From Lolium rigidum (lineage: Eukaryota; Streptophyta; Magnoliopsida; Poales; Poaceae): a DNA stretch of 64,000 bases. Positions 44,681 to 56,600 of this stretch are shown piece after piece. The DNA is taken from the NCBI RefSeq assembly GCF_022539505.1, contig NC_061513.1, forward strand, positions 349,661,696 through 349,725,695, given 5' to 3'. A program made the position numbers and the translations under genes. The notes beneath the pieces were generated by a model, which made no database searches, was not told the origin of the DNA, and worked only from the letters and a program-made list of their open reading frames with translations. How positions within the stretch are numbered: the stretch's first letter is position 1; each line of letters opens with the position of its first letter.

Positions 44681-47201
44681 ATAGTTTGGTTCATAAAAGT
44701 GAAAAGAAACCTATAGAACCCGTAGAACAAATAAAAGTTGAACCTCATCGTTGCAATAGTTAAAGATCTTGTGACTGAAAATGTGGAGGATGGTCATATT
44801 ATTTTCTCGTGAAGATGCCTCTAATATTGTTTCACATCCTAATAATTCTAAGAAAGCTAGTGTTCCTATGCTATCTCGTTAGAATTGGAGATCATTGTTA
44901 TTATGGTTTATGTGATATTGGTGCAAGCATTAGTGCTATTCCTTATGAGCTTTACACGGAGATTATGCACGAAATTGGTTCTTGTGAACTTGAAGATATT
45001 GATGTGGTTATTCGGCTCGCTAATAGAGAGACTATCTCTCCAATTGGTATTCTTCGAGATGTGGAAGTTCTATGCGGTAAGATTAAATATCCTGCTGACT
45101 TTTTGGTACTTGGTTCTGCTGCTAGTAAATATTGTCCTATCATTTTTGGTAGACCTTTTCTAAATACTTGTGGAGCTATTATAGATTGCAAGAAAGAGAA
45201 AATTTTGACTAAATTTGCTGGTGAATCTTATGAGTTTAACTTCTCTAAATTTACCAAAACTCCTTATAAAGCTGATTTGCCTAATAACGATTTTAGATTT
45301 GAACAGTGTGCATCTATTACTCTTGCTCCTAATAATCCTTTGCAGCAACATTTGGAGAATAGTGAGAGTGAAGTTTTTAGGGAAGAAAGAGATGAGCTTG
45401 ATGAAATTTTCCTTCGTCAACCTATTCTTAAGCATGATTTACCGGTGGAAGATCTGGGTACAACACCGCCACCGAAGGAAGATCCTGTCTTTGATTTAAA
45501 ACCATTACCTGATAATCTTAAATATGCTCATATTGATGATAAGAAAATATATCCTGTTATTATTAGTTCTAAGCTTTCAGAGTTTGAAGAAGAAAGGTTA
45601 TTGGAAATATTGAAGAAACACCGAGGTGCTATTGGCTACACTCTTGATGACTTGAAGGGGATTTCTCCCTCTATTTGCCAACACGCCATTAATATGGAAG
45701 ATGATGCAAAGCCTCGTTGTTGAACCTCGGCGTCGTCTAATTCCTAAGATGAAGGATGTGGTAAAAAATGAGGTATTAAGACTTCTTGAAGATGGTATTA
45801 TATATCCTATTGCTGATAGTAGATGGGTTAGTCCTGTGCATTGTGTTCCTAAGAAAGGAGGAATGACTGTTGTGCCTAATGATAATGATGAGCTCATACC
45901 TCAAAGAGTAGTTGTAGGGTATAGAATGTGCATTGATTATCGAAAAGTTAATAAAGTTACTAAGAAAGATCATTACCCTTTACCTTTTATTGATCAAATG
46001 TTAGAAAGGTTATCTAAAAATACTCATTTTTGCTTTCTTGATGGTTATTCTGGGTTTTCACAAATTGCCGTTAAAACTAAGGATCAAGAGAAAACCACTT
46101 TCACTTGTCCCTATGGAACTTATGCTTATAGACGTATGCCTTTTGGTTTATGTAATGCTCCTGCTACTTTTCAAAGATGCACGTCTGCTATTTTTCATGG
46201 TTTTTGCGAGAGTATTGTAGAGGTATTCATGGATGATTTTTCTGTCTATGAGAATTCTTTTGATAATTGCTTGCGGAACCTTGATAAAGTTTTGCAGAGA
46301 TGTGAAGAAACTAACCTTGTTCTTAATTGGGAGAAATGCCACTTTATGGTTAATGAAGGAATTGCATTGGGACATAAAATTTCCGAGAGAGGTATTGAAG
46401 TTGATAGAGCTAAAGTTGAAGCAATTGAGAAGATGCCCTATCCTAGGGATGTTAAAGGTATTCATAGTGTTCTTGGTCATGCTGGGTTTTATAGGAGGTT
46501 TATTAAAGACTTCTCCAAGATTTCAAAGCCTCTTACTAATCTTCTTCAAAAAGATGTACCTTTTGTTTTTGATGATGATTGTAAAGAAGCTTTTGAAACT
46601 CTAAAGAAAGCCTTAACAACTCGCTCCTATAGTTGAACCTCCCGATTGGAACTTACCATTTGAAATTATGTGTGATGCTAGTGATTTTGTCGTAGGCGCT
46701 GTTCTTGGACAGCGAGTAAATAAAAAATTGAATGTTATTCATTATGCTAGTAAAACTCTTGATGCTGCTCAAAGAAATTATGCTACTACTGAAAAAGAAT
46801 TGTTAGCTGTAGTCTTTGCTTGTGATAAGTTTAGATCTTATATTGTTGATTCAAAAGTTACTATTCATACTAATCATGCTGCAATCAGATACCTTATGCA
46901 AAAGAAAGATGCTAAGCCAAGGCTTATTAGATGGGTGCTTCTGTTGCAAGAATTTGATCTACATATTGTAGATAGGAAAGGTGCTGATAATCCTGTTGCT
47001 GATAATTTGTCTAGATTGGAAAATATTGCTTATGATCCCGTTCTCGTTAATGATAGTTTTCCAAATGAACAATTGGCTGTAATAAAGGTGAGCTCGCGAG
47101 ACAGATCCTTGGTATGCTCGATTATGCTAACTTTATTGTTTCCAAGTACTTGCCTCCGACCTTTTCAGCTCAGCAAAGGAGGAAATTCTTTTATGACTTG
47201 A
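44681..47201 (+). pseudogene. pol: A2 pol: protease, RT and RNase H, frameshifted
   Basis: Protease in 44809-45723 (CDIGASISAIPYELYTEI). RT in 45701-46636 (YRMCIDYRKVNKVTKKDHYP, MPFGLCNAPATFQRC, VFMDDFSVYENSF). RNase H in 46668-47201 ([34 protein letters not shown] where TDHA is usual, ADNLSRLE). Frame breaks at about 44745-44810, 44874 (CTCG for CTG), 45712 and 46618 (CTCG for CTG), and near 47100 (CAGATCC for CAGTCC and CTCGATT for CTCATT). Comparison with A1 shows each break is local to one copy. The TDH to TNH change removes a catalytic Asp of RNase H. Confidence 0.87.
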
Positions 47202-47216
47202 GGCATTATTTCCGGG

Positions 47217-48449
47217 ATGACCCACACTTATATAAAGAAGGAGTGGATGGTATTCTGCGAAGATGTGTTCCCGAATATGAACAGACAAGAGATATTGAGT
47301 AAATGTCATGGGAGTGCTTATGGAGGACATCACGCCGGAGATAGAACCGCGCAAAAGGTTCTGCAATCAGGTTTTTATTGGCCAACTCTCTTCAAAGATG
47401 CAAGGAAGTTTATTTTATCTTGTGATGAATGCCAAAGGGTTGGTAATATCTCCAGACGCAATGAAATGCCTATGAATTATACTCTTGTTATTGAACTGTT
47501 TGATTGTTGGGGATTTGACTTCATGGGACCTTTTCCCTCTTCAGAAGGTAACACTCATATACTTGTCGTTGTTGATTATGTTACTAAATGGGTGGAAGCC
47601 ATACCTACAAAAAGTGCTGATGGTGAGACCTCTTTAAGAATGCTTTTAGATATTATTTTTCCTCGATTTGGAGTTCCTAGATATATTATGACTGATGGAG
47701 GTTCTCATTTTATTCATGGTGGTTTTAGAAAAACTCTCGCTAAATATGGTATTAATCATAGAATTGCTTCTGCTTATCATCCTCAAACTAATGGGCAAGT
47801 AGAACTATCAAATAGAGAAATTAAATCTATCTTGCAAAAGACTGTTAATAAAACTAGAAAGAATTGGGCTAGTAAATTGAAGGAAGCACTATGGGCTTAT
47901 AGAACTGCTTATAAAAATCCCATGGGAATGTCACCTTATAAAATGGTTTATGGAAAAGCTTGTCATTTACCTTTAGAACTAGAGCACAAAGCTTATTGGG
48001 CTGTTAGAGAATTAAATAAAGATCCTAAACTAGCTGGTAATAAGAGGTTGCTGCAATTGAGTTCTCTAGATGAATGGAGAAGTGAAGCTTATGAAAATGC
48101 TAAACTCTTTAAAGAGAAAGTTAAAAAATGGCATGATAGAAGGATTATCAAAAGAGAATTTAATATTGGGGATAAAGTCCTATTGTATCGGTCTCGTCTC
48201 AGATTCTTTGCAGGGAAATTACTCTCGAAATGGGAAGGACCATATGTTGTTGAGGAGGTGTATCGTTCAGGAGCAATAAAAATTAGCTCTCTCCAAGGCA
48301 ATGCCACACAAGTGGTGAATGGACAAAGACTCAAGCATTATATCTCAGGTGATTCTTACAATGTAGATGTTGATGTTATTCGAGTGGAAACACCGGAGGC
48401 TTTCATCAAAGGACAAATTGACAGTCCGCCAGAACTCGACTTTGAATAG
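47217..48449 (+). CDS. A2 integrase, intact frame
   Basis: 410 codons, uninterrupted. Zinc finger ([15 protein letters not shown] ... LSCDECQRV), DDE core ([42 protein letters not shown]) and C-terminal domain (FNIGDKVLLYRSRLRFFAGK, ending PPELDFE). Probably released from the polyprotein rather than started here. The best-preserved coding part of either Athila copy. Confidence 0.88.
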   Translation: MTHTYIKKEWMVFCEDVFPNMNRQEILSKCHGSAYGGHHAGDRTAQKVLQSGFYWPTLFKDARKFILSCDECQRVGNISRRNEMPMNYTLVIELFDCWGFDFMGPFPSSEGNTHILVVVDYVTKWVEAIPTKSADGETSLRMLLDIIFPRFGVPRYIMTDGGSHFIHGGFRKTLAKYGINHRIASAYHPQTNGQVELSNREIKSILQKTVNKTRKNWASKLKEALWAYRTAYKNPMGMSPYKMVYGKACHLPLELEHKAYWAVRELNKDPKLAGNKRLLQLSSLDEWRSEAYENAKLFKEKVKKWHDRRIIKREFNIGDKVLLYRSRLRFFAGKLLSKWEGPYVVEEVYRSGAIKISSLQGNATQVVNGQRLKHYISGDSYNVDVDVIRVETPEAFIKGQIDSPPELDFE

Positions 48450-48571
48450 GTAACAGTACTGGTAATAAAAAGTTCGCAATTTACTCTCCGAACAATGTTT
48501 TTGCTGTTTTTGGAAAATATGAAAAATTACGAGATCGAAACGGAGTGGAGGAGACGCACGAGGGCGTGCCC

Positions 48572-48720
48572 CCATAGGCCGGCGCGGGCCCCAGCCAGGC
48601 TGCGCCGCCCTATGAGCTGGCCGCCTCGTCGCCTCTTTCCGACTCTGGTTCGACCTGGTACTTTCCGTTTATCGTAAAAAAAATATTCTATATAATCCCC
48701 CGGACCCCCGGAGGTTCGTA
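48572..48720 (+). promoter_or_regulatory. Putative internal promoter for A2 ORF3
   Basis: GC inverted repeat 48572-48618 (CATAGGCCGGCGCGGGCC / GGCTGCGCCGCCCTATGAG), then GCCGCCTCGTCGCC as in the family-B LTR, then TATATAAT at 48689-48696, 93 nt before the ORF3 ATG. The CCCGGACCCC..GGAGGT..CG block after the TATA is conserved in A1. It lies between the integrase stop (48449) and ORF3. Confidence 0.5.
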
Positions 48721-48788
48721 TATCGTTTTCTCGACGTGTTTTGTTTCGAGCTGTTTCTGCCAGGATCTGTTTCCAGTCTAGAAGCACC

Positions 48789-49334
48789 ATGGTCTCCAAG
48801 AACAAGGGCAAGGAGCTTTCGGATGAAGATATTCAAGATCCCGAGTGGAAAGAGTTGGACAAAAGCGTCAATGAAGAGGATGAAGAAAAGGTGGAGGAAG
48901 ACTCGCGCGCATACCCGCGTGCTACCATCGCAAGCATCGAGGTGGTGGATAACCCTTTTAGTGCAAACAAGAGCGCAAGAATTCGCACCGGAGGAAGGGT
49001 TCCACGTCATTACCTAGCTCCAAAGACATCTTCTTCGGGCACTCACCATCCCTTCCGCAATCTAATTTTCAATAGTCAAATTGAAAGGACTCCCAAGGCA
49101 GCATTGCCTAGCAATTGGGATATAGATCGTTCTAACACCGCAGGAAGGATGAAGCTCGAGGGTGAAGAGTGGGGAAATAACTCCAAGAGTTGGGACTCGC
49201 CGTCGGACATACTTCTTAACCGCGTCGAGCACAATTCGGAGATGATCCGCAACCTCATGTACAAGATTGATGAGCTTCAGGAGCTTGTTGAGAAGCTTGT
49301 CAAGAATTCATCACCACCATCACCGAAGGAGTAA
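48789..49334 (+). CDS. Athila third ORF (ORF3), A2 version
   Basis: 182 codons from ATG 48789 in a CACCATGG context; a longer in-frame start exists at 48741. The protein begins MVSKNKGKELSDED, is acidic for 50 residues, has a basic middle (NKSARIRTGGRVPRHYL) and ends in a short Leu-rich coiled coil (NLMYKIDELQELVEKLV) and the tail NSSPPSPKE. The first residues and the tail match A1 ORF3; the core does not. No signal peptide, membrane span or zinc motif. The position is that of env-like genes of Athila, but nothing env-like is seen. Function unknown. Confidence 0.65.
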   Translation: MVSKNKGKELSDEDIQDPEWKELDKSVNEEDEEKVEEDSRAYPRATIASIEVVDNPFSANKSARIRTGGRVPRHYLAPKTSSSGTHHPFRNLIFNSQIERTPKAALPSNWDIDRSNTAGRMKLEGEEWGNNSKSWDSPSDILLNRVEHNSEMIRNLMYKIDELQELVEKLVKNSSPPSPKE

Positions 49335-51103
49335 TTCATCATCGGTATTGGCATCCCCTTGGTTTGTTCCAAGCTTGGGGGAGTGCCGCGGTATCACATC
49401 ATCACTACCTTTTACTTTTTACTGTCAAGTAGTGTCATATCATGAGTAGGGAAGTTATCATATAAGATAGGTTGCAGTGTGGAAGTATCTCTCCTTTAGT
49501 TGGTTGTCTATGTATCCCTTGGTGTGAGTTATCGTTATAGAATATTAATGAGAAGTCTTATCATTTACATATTGCACATCTTATTTTAGTATGCAATTCT
49601 TATTATATGATTGATCTTGTTATTAGTATTGGTATCACTTTGGGAGCACTGAATAAATCTATTTGGTTTTGGCAAACTTAGCATTGGTCAATAGCAACAA
49701 CACTTTGAGGTTTAAGTAGAAAAGAGAAATACATGTAGTTGTTTCATTATCTTTCTTTCTTGTTAGCTCATAGCTTATTATTCTGAAGTTAAAATTGTTT
49801 GTGCTTACAAGGAAGCTGCATGATTGTTTCTATCACATGTATATTTGTTTGTTTCCCTCGACTCTTATGCTTGCTAATTAACCTTGCTAGCCAAGACCTG
49901 TACTGAGAGGGAATACTTCTCGTGCATCCAAACCTTAACCCAAAACCTATGCCATTTGCGTCCACCATAACTACCTACTACATGGTATTTCCTACCATTC
50001 CAAGTAAATACTTCGTGTGCTACCTTTAAACAATTCAAAATTTATTACCTCTTATTTGTGTCAATGCTTTATAGCTCATGAGGAAGTATGTGGTGTTTTA
50101 TCTTTCAATCTTGTTGGGCAACTTTCACCAATGGACTAGTGGTTTCACCCGCTTATCCAATAATTTTGCAAAAAGAGCTGGCAATGGGATTCCCAGTCCC
50201 AAATTAATTAACCTAAATAGACACTCATCCATGGTATGTGATTGATGGACGGCACCCGAAGGATTCGGTTAGCCATGGCTTGTGTAAGCAAAGGTTGGGG
50301 GGAGTGTCATCATAATAAAACTAAAATAAAAAGGCGCTCCTTCATGGTATGAGATTGTTGGCAGGCACCCGAGGATTCGGTTAGCCATGGTTTGTGAAAG
50401 AAAGGTTGGAAGGAGTGCCATACAAAAAATAAAATGGGAGCCGCTCTTTGAAGGTTTGTCTGGCAAGGGGGTTAGAGTACCCGCTACCAGTCATTGACAA
50501 CAACAAACACCTCTCAAAATGTTACTTTCATTCTCTTTATATGATTTCAAAACTGAAAAAGCTCTAGCACATGATTTAATCCCTGCTTCCCTCTGCGAAG
50601 GGCCTGTCTTTTACTCTATGTTGAGTCAGTAAACCTATTTCCCTCCATCTTAAGCAAGCATTTGAGTTGTTGTGATCAAACCATTATATTGTGATTTGCT
50701 TCATCATGTCTTTTATTCTTCCTTGTTTAGTACAAGTTTTATCTGAATGAATATAGCTTTGCAAGTTATCAATGATTATGAGGAGGTTATTATGATTGAG
50801 TATGCAAGTTGTGCCATATAAACTTTAACATAAGAGCGCTGCTCGATAGATAAGTATAACCTGTTAACTGTTCTTTGACCAAGAACGAAGTTTGCCATCA
50901 CCAACTATGATTTCTTATGCACCTTTATTTGTGATTACCTTATACTTGTTTCAAGTTGAATTATATGAGGAAGTTGTTTACTAAAATGTCTTGTGTGAAT
51001 GAATATGAAGCTTCTTGTCCGTATTTTATTTATCGACTCTTCACTCCATAAACATGTGGTCCTGTTTACCGAGTTCGGTTTCGCTTGGGGACAAGCGAAG
51101 TCT
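49335..51103 (+). other. A2 post-ORF3 non-coding region with paired stem-loops
   Basis: Collinear with 10326-12141 of A1. Stem-loop arms at 50220-50226/50302-50308 (GACACTC/GAGTGTC) and 50333-50343/50409-50419 (GGCGCTCCTTC/GAAGGAGTGCC, one G-U pair). PPT-like AAGCTTGGGGGAGT near 49371. No ORF. Confidence 0.78.
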
Positions 51104-51118
51104 AAGCTTGGGGGGAGT
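51104..51118 (+). other. Polypurine tract of A2
   Basis: AAGCTTGGGGGGAGT immediately before TGATACGTCC. Confidence 0.82.
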
Positions 51119-51853
51119 TGATACGTCCAATTTGCATCACTATTTTATATCATAATTTGCTGTTATTCATTGATATATTTGATATTTGGAGATGATACTT
51201 ATGTTATTTCATCTATTTTGAATGATTCATGATTATTGGAGGATCGCGCACCGGAGTCAGGATTCTGCTGGAAAAAGCGCCGTCAGAATGTAATATTTCG
51301 GAAGATCAACAGTTGACGGAAAATGAAAAATCCTATTTTTCCAGAAGACGAAGGGAGCCAGAAGGGGGAGCTGAGGGGACCTGAGGTGGGCCCACCTCAT
51401 AGGCCGGCGCGGCCCAAGGCCTGGCCGTGCCGCCCTGTGAGGAGGGGGCCCACAGCCCCCTCTCGCCTCCTTTTCTTCGCGAACGTCTTCGTGCCGAAAA
51501 CCTAAGCTCCAGGGGATAGGTCGCGAAGAGTCACAGCCGCCTCTGCGAGGCGGAGAACACCAGAGAGAAAAGAGCTCTCCGGCAGGCTGAGATCCGCCGA
51601 GGAAATTCCCTCCCGTAGGGGGAAATCGACGCCATCGTCACCGTCATCGAGCTGGACATCATCTCCATCACCATCATCATCATCTTCATCATCATCACCG
51701 CCGTCTCCACCGCTGCACCTCATCATCGCCGTAGCAATTTGGGTTTGATCTTGATTGTTTGATAGGGGAAACTCTCCCGGTGTTGATTTCTACTTGTTAT
51801 TGATGCTATTGAGTGAAACCGTTGAACCAAGGTTTATGTTCAGATTGTTATTC

Positions 51854-53633
51854 TGTAGGATAACGTTGCATAGAAAACAAAAAATTTCCTACCGCGAACA
51901 TGCAATCCAAGCCAAGATGCAATCTAGTAGACGGTAGCAACGAGGGGATTATCGAGTCTCACCCTTGAAGAGATTCCAAACCTACAAGATGAGGCTCTTG
52001 TTGCTGCGGTAGACGTTCACTTGCCGCTTGCAAAAGCGCGTAGAAGATCTTGATCACGGCGCCACGAACGGGCAGCACCTCCGTACTCGGTCACACGTTC
52101 GGTTGTTGATGAAGACGACGTCCACCTCCCCGTTCCAGCGGGCAGCGGAAGTAGTAGCTCCTCTTGAATCCGACAGCACGACGGCGTGGTGTCGGTGGTG
52201 GTGGAGAAATCCGGCGGAGCTTCGCTAAGCGTGCGGGATGTGGTGGAGGAGAGAGAGAGCCGCTAGGGTTTGGGAGAAGGGGGCGCCGGACACTAGGGGT
52301 GCGGCCACCTTGGTGGTTCTTGGGGTGGTCGGCCCCCTCCCCTTGGCCCTCATTATATAGGTGGAACCCCCAAGAGTTGGTCTACAAGTCTTCGAATAAG
52401 ACCCCAAACCAAAACCTTCCATAACACATGAAACCTACCCAAGCTAGGACTCCCACTAGAGGTGGGAATCCCACCTTCCTTGGGAGGGTGGCCGGCCCCC
52501 TTGGGGAGTCCACTTGGGACTCCCCCCCTTAGGGTTGGCCGGCCATGGGAGGTGGAGTCCCATCGGGACTCCGCCTTCCTTGGTGGTTTCTTCCGGACTT
52601 TTCTAGAACCTTCTAGAACCTTCCATAGAACCTTCCGGATCATTTTAATTCACATAAAATGACTTCCTATATATGAATCTTATTCTCCGGACCATTCCGG
52701 AACTCCTCGTGATGTCCAGGATCTCATCCGGGACTCCGAACAAATATTCGAACTCCATTCCATATTCAAGTTCTACCATTTCAACATCCAACTTTAAGTG
52801 TGTCACCCTACGGTTCGCGAACTATGCGGACATGGTTGAGTACTCACTCCAACCAATAACCAATAGCGGGATCTGGAGATCCATAATGGCTCCCACATAT
52901 TCAACGATGACTTTAGTGATCGAATGAACCATTCACATACGATACCAATTCCCTTTGTCACGCGATATTTTACTTGTCCGAGGTTTGATCATCGGTATCA
53001 CTCTATACCTTGTTCAACCTCGTCTCCTGACAAGTACTCTTTACTCGTACCGTGGTATGTGGTCTCTTATGAACTTATTCATATGCTTGCAAGACATTAG
53101 ACGACATTCCACCGAGAGGGCCCGAGTATATCTATCCGTCATCGGGATGGACAAATCCCACTGTTGATCCATATGCCTCAACTCATACTTTCCGGATACT
53201 TAATCTCACCTTTATAACCACCCATTTACGCAGTGGCGTTTGATGTAATCAAAGTACCTTTCCGGTATAAGTGATTTACATGATCTCATGGTCATAAGGT
53301 CTAGGTAACTATGTATCGAAAGCTTATAGCAAATAACTTAATGATGTGATCTTATGCTACGCTTAATTGGGTGTGTCCATTACATCATTCATATAATGAC
53401 ATAACCTTGTTATTAATAACATCCAATGTTCATGATCACGAAACCATGATCATCTATTAATCAACAAGCTAGTTATACAAGAGGCTTACTAGGGACTCTT
53501 TGTTGTTCACATAACACACATGTATCAATGTTTCGGTTAATACAATTATAGCATGGTATGTAAACATTATCATAAACACAAAGATATATTATAATAACCA
53601 TTTTATTATTGCCTCTTGGGCATATCTCCAACA
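51854..53633 (-). repeat. 3' LTR of the Copia element
   Basis: Plus-strand ends TGTAGGATAACG and ATATCTCCAACA. Differs from the other LTR at about 20 sites by eye, including CTG/CTCG and CAG/CGAG indels. Confidence 0.95.
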
Positions 53634-53647
53634 GTCTCCCACTTGCA
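53634..53647 (-). other. Polypurine tract of the Copia element
   Basis: Minus strand TGCAAGTGGGAGAC just before TGTTGGAGATATG; this is the usual Angela/BARE context. Confidence 0.8.
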
Positions 53648-56600
53648 CTAGAATCAATAATCTAGTTTTCATTTGTAAAGATATAACACCTTGGCCTTCC
53701 GGTGCTTTATCATGTTTTGCTCACGAGAGAGGTTTTAGTCAACGGACCTGACATGCTCAGAACCGTATGTATTTTGCAATTCATTTGCGTCTTCACGCAT
53801 CACTCATTTTCCAAATGAGTCGGCATTTAAATATGTTTGGTCTTCTGGTGGAACCTTAATTCCTTGGTCTGAAATAAGTCACTAATATTGTCACACACAA
53901 TATAGCTTCAAAGTTCTGACACTATCGGAACTACACCAATTTCTCAAAGAACTTCTTGACTTTAACATCCTCAGTCATTGTCAAAACAATGACATAATCT
54001 GCCTTCGTTTGTAGAATCCGTCACAACATTTAGAACTCATCTAAATCTAACATAGACAACTTCTATCTCATTGTGCTACCTTTTCAACAACACTTAGTCT
54101 AATTTGAGATTGGAATTTTATTTTCATATGTGACAAAACAAATATCGGTGCAACACCTTACAGTGATTTGTTTGTCATTTCTCCATACAAAACTATATAT
54201 ATCCTTGGTTCTTCTTAAGTACTCAAGAATATTCTTTACTGTTTTTCAATGATCATCATATGAATCATTCTGGTATATGCTCCTAACTCTTTTAGAGCAC
54301 AGGACATCTGATTTTGAACATATTCTTCGTGATCTAAAATCACTCATGTGTTTTTACTCATCGAGTGTCAGATACACTTAAGTCTTGTTAAAACTTCACA
54401 TGACAAGAACATTTTCTTAATATTTCTATATTGAACTATTTCAATATCCATTCTATGTACTTTGACTTAAACATATTATGTGTTTCAATCTATCTTCATA
54501 GATCTTGACACAAAATTTGTTTCAGTCCATATCCTTTCATTGAAGTTAATTTCTCAATGAAACCTTTTAATCAAGTATATAATTACATCATTTATAACCA
54601 ACTATATGTCATCTACACAAGTATTATAAATATGTCTAAACGCTCCCACTTAATTTCTTGCAAATGCAAGCCTCTTCATCGTCTCTGATGAAATCAAAAA
54701 CTCTTTGACTATTTCATCTGGTGAAGATTCCAACTCCGCGATACTCACTTCATCCAATTGAAGTTTGTATACCTATCTAGTATTCTATGGACCAGCAAAA
54801 CTCTTGGTTGTATCTTGTATACACCTTTAATACATACTTCTGTTAAGTAATGTATTTTGCCATCCTACTATCATATCTCATAAAAGAAATATGTAGTGAT
54901 TACTAGAATAATCCACATAGACTATAAGCATTGCTACGGAAGATCTAATCTTATCGTATTCAACTCTTTGAACTTTGTCGTAAACAATTTTTCGACAAGT
55001 CGAGCTTATTCAAGGATATTCCATCCAAGTCCATCAATTTTATAGATCCATTTACTTTCAGAAAGTATTCATCTATCTTGGATTTCATGGCGTATAGCCA
55101 TTTTAACGGAGTCAGGGCCCATCATAATTTCTTTGTTCGTAGTTGGTTTATCATTGTTCAAAATCAATCCTTTGTCCACAAATCATTTATTTGATCACAA
55201 AGTAAACCACACCTACAAGGTTCAATAAGTACTTCGATCTCCATGGCTAAAAACACTTTGTAGTCATGGAAGCCATGATCGTTGTGGCTGCTTCCGGAAC
55301 CATTTCCGATGTTGCGCTACTCTGATCATTATGCTCAGGTTCATAAACCATATCAAGTTCTATTGTCCTCCCACTCAAATACTTCGCCAGAAAACAATTT
55401 CTCGGAAATAAAAAACATTGACAAACACTTTTGTCTTTGTCTCGTGGGAAGAATTCCCAATTAAATCTCTGGGATAACCAACAAAGACATTCATCCGATT
55501 TTGGTTGTAAACTCTTGGACCAAAATTTAAAGAAAAGACTATTAGGGTTTATACCCATACCATAACTTGTATGGTGTCATTTCAACGGATCATGATGATG
55601 CTCTATTCAGTGTAAAAGTGGTAGTCTCTAAAGCATAATCCACAAAAATATAATGGCATTAATATTTTATCTCATCATTGACCCAACAAGGTTTGGATAC
55701 ATCTCTCGGATACTTCATCATCACTATGATACTCCAAGAAACGTGAGTTGTAGAATAATTTCATAACTCTCTTAGATGTTCGCTAAAACTAGTAATTCAA
55801 ATATTTCCACTATGATCCAATCAAAGATATTTGACTTTTCTATTACGATGATTTCCACTTCATGCTGAAATTTATTTGAATCTATTCAAATGTTTCAAAC
55901 TTCTTCCTTATCGAATATATCCACATATATATACTCAATTCATTGTTTGAAGTTTTCATGAAGTAGAAGAATATCCCGCACACAACTATGTCCAGTGAAC
56001 CACATACATCATCATGTATGTTTTTACTAAGTTAGTTGTCCGTTCAACTCTTGGCCTATGAACGGTATTTTAGTCATTACTTTTAGAAAAGATTTTGGAA
56101 GCGCCAAACGATTCAAAAATCAAATGACTCCAAAAATCCATTTGCATGGAGTTCCTTCATGCGTTCCTTTCTAACATGACCTAAATGGCGGTTCCACAAA
56201 TAAGTGGAATTCAAATCATTTGCCTTATGGCATTTTAGCGTCAGTGTTTATGTATGTGTGTTTCACCATTAAGATTTATAATAACTTATCCATCGTACAT
56301 GGAGTAATGTCATAATTTGAACAACTCATTGTTTTCATTTGACCAGAGCAAAATAACAATTATTAAGTTCTTTATTATAAATTCTAAGGGCTAGATAGAA
56401 TGCTAACGACGAACATAATAACACTTTATTTTGTTCCGGACGTGCATTCCTATCATATTCCTTGTCGATCACTTAGGCCATTGTATTCTTGTATTGCGTT
56501 GTTTTGTATGACACTTCATACCAACCAATATAGTACTAATACCCAAGAATTTTATTGTGTGACCTAACTAGGAATACAACCATAACATGTATATCATTTA

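Noticed and set aside
51854..53633. Open frames of 60-100 codons in the Copia LTRs as genes
   Set aside because: They occur identically in both LTR copies, overlap on both strands and match no domain.
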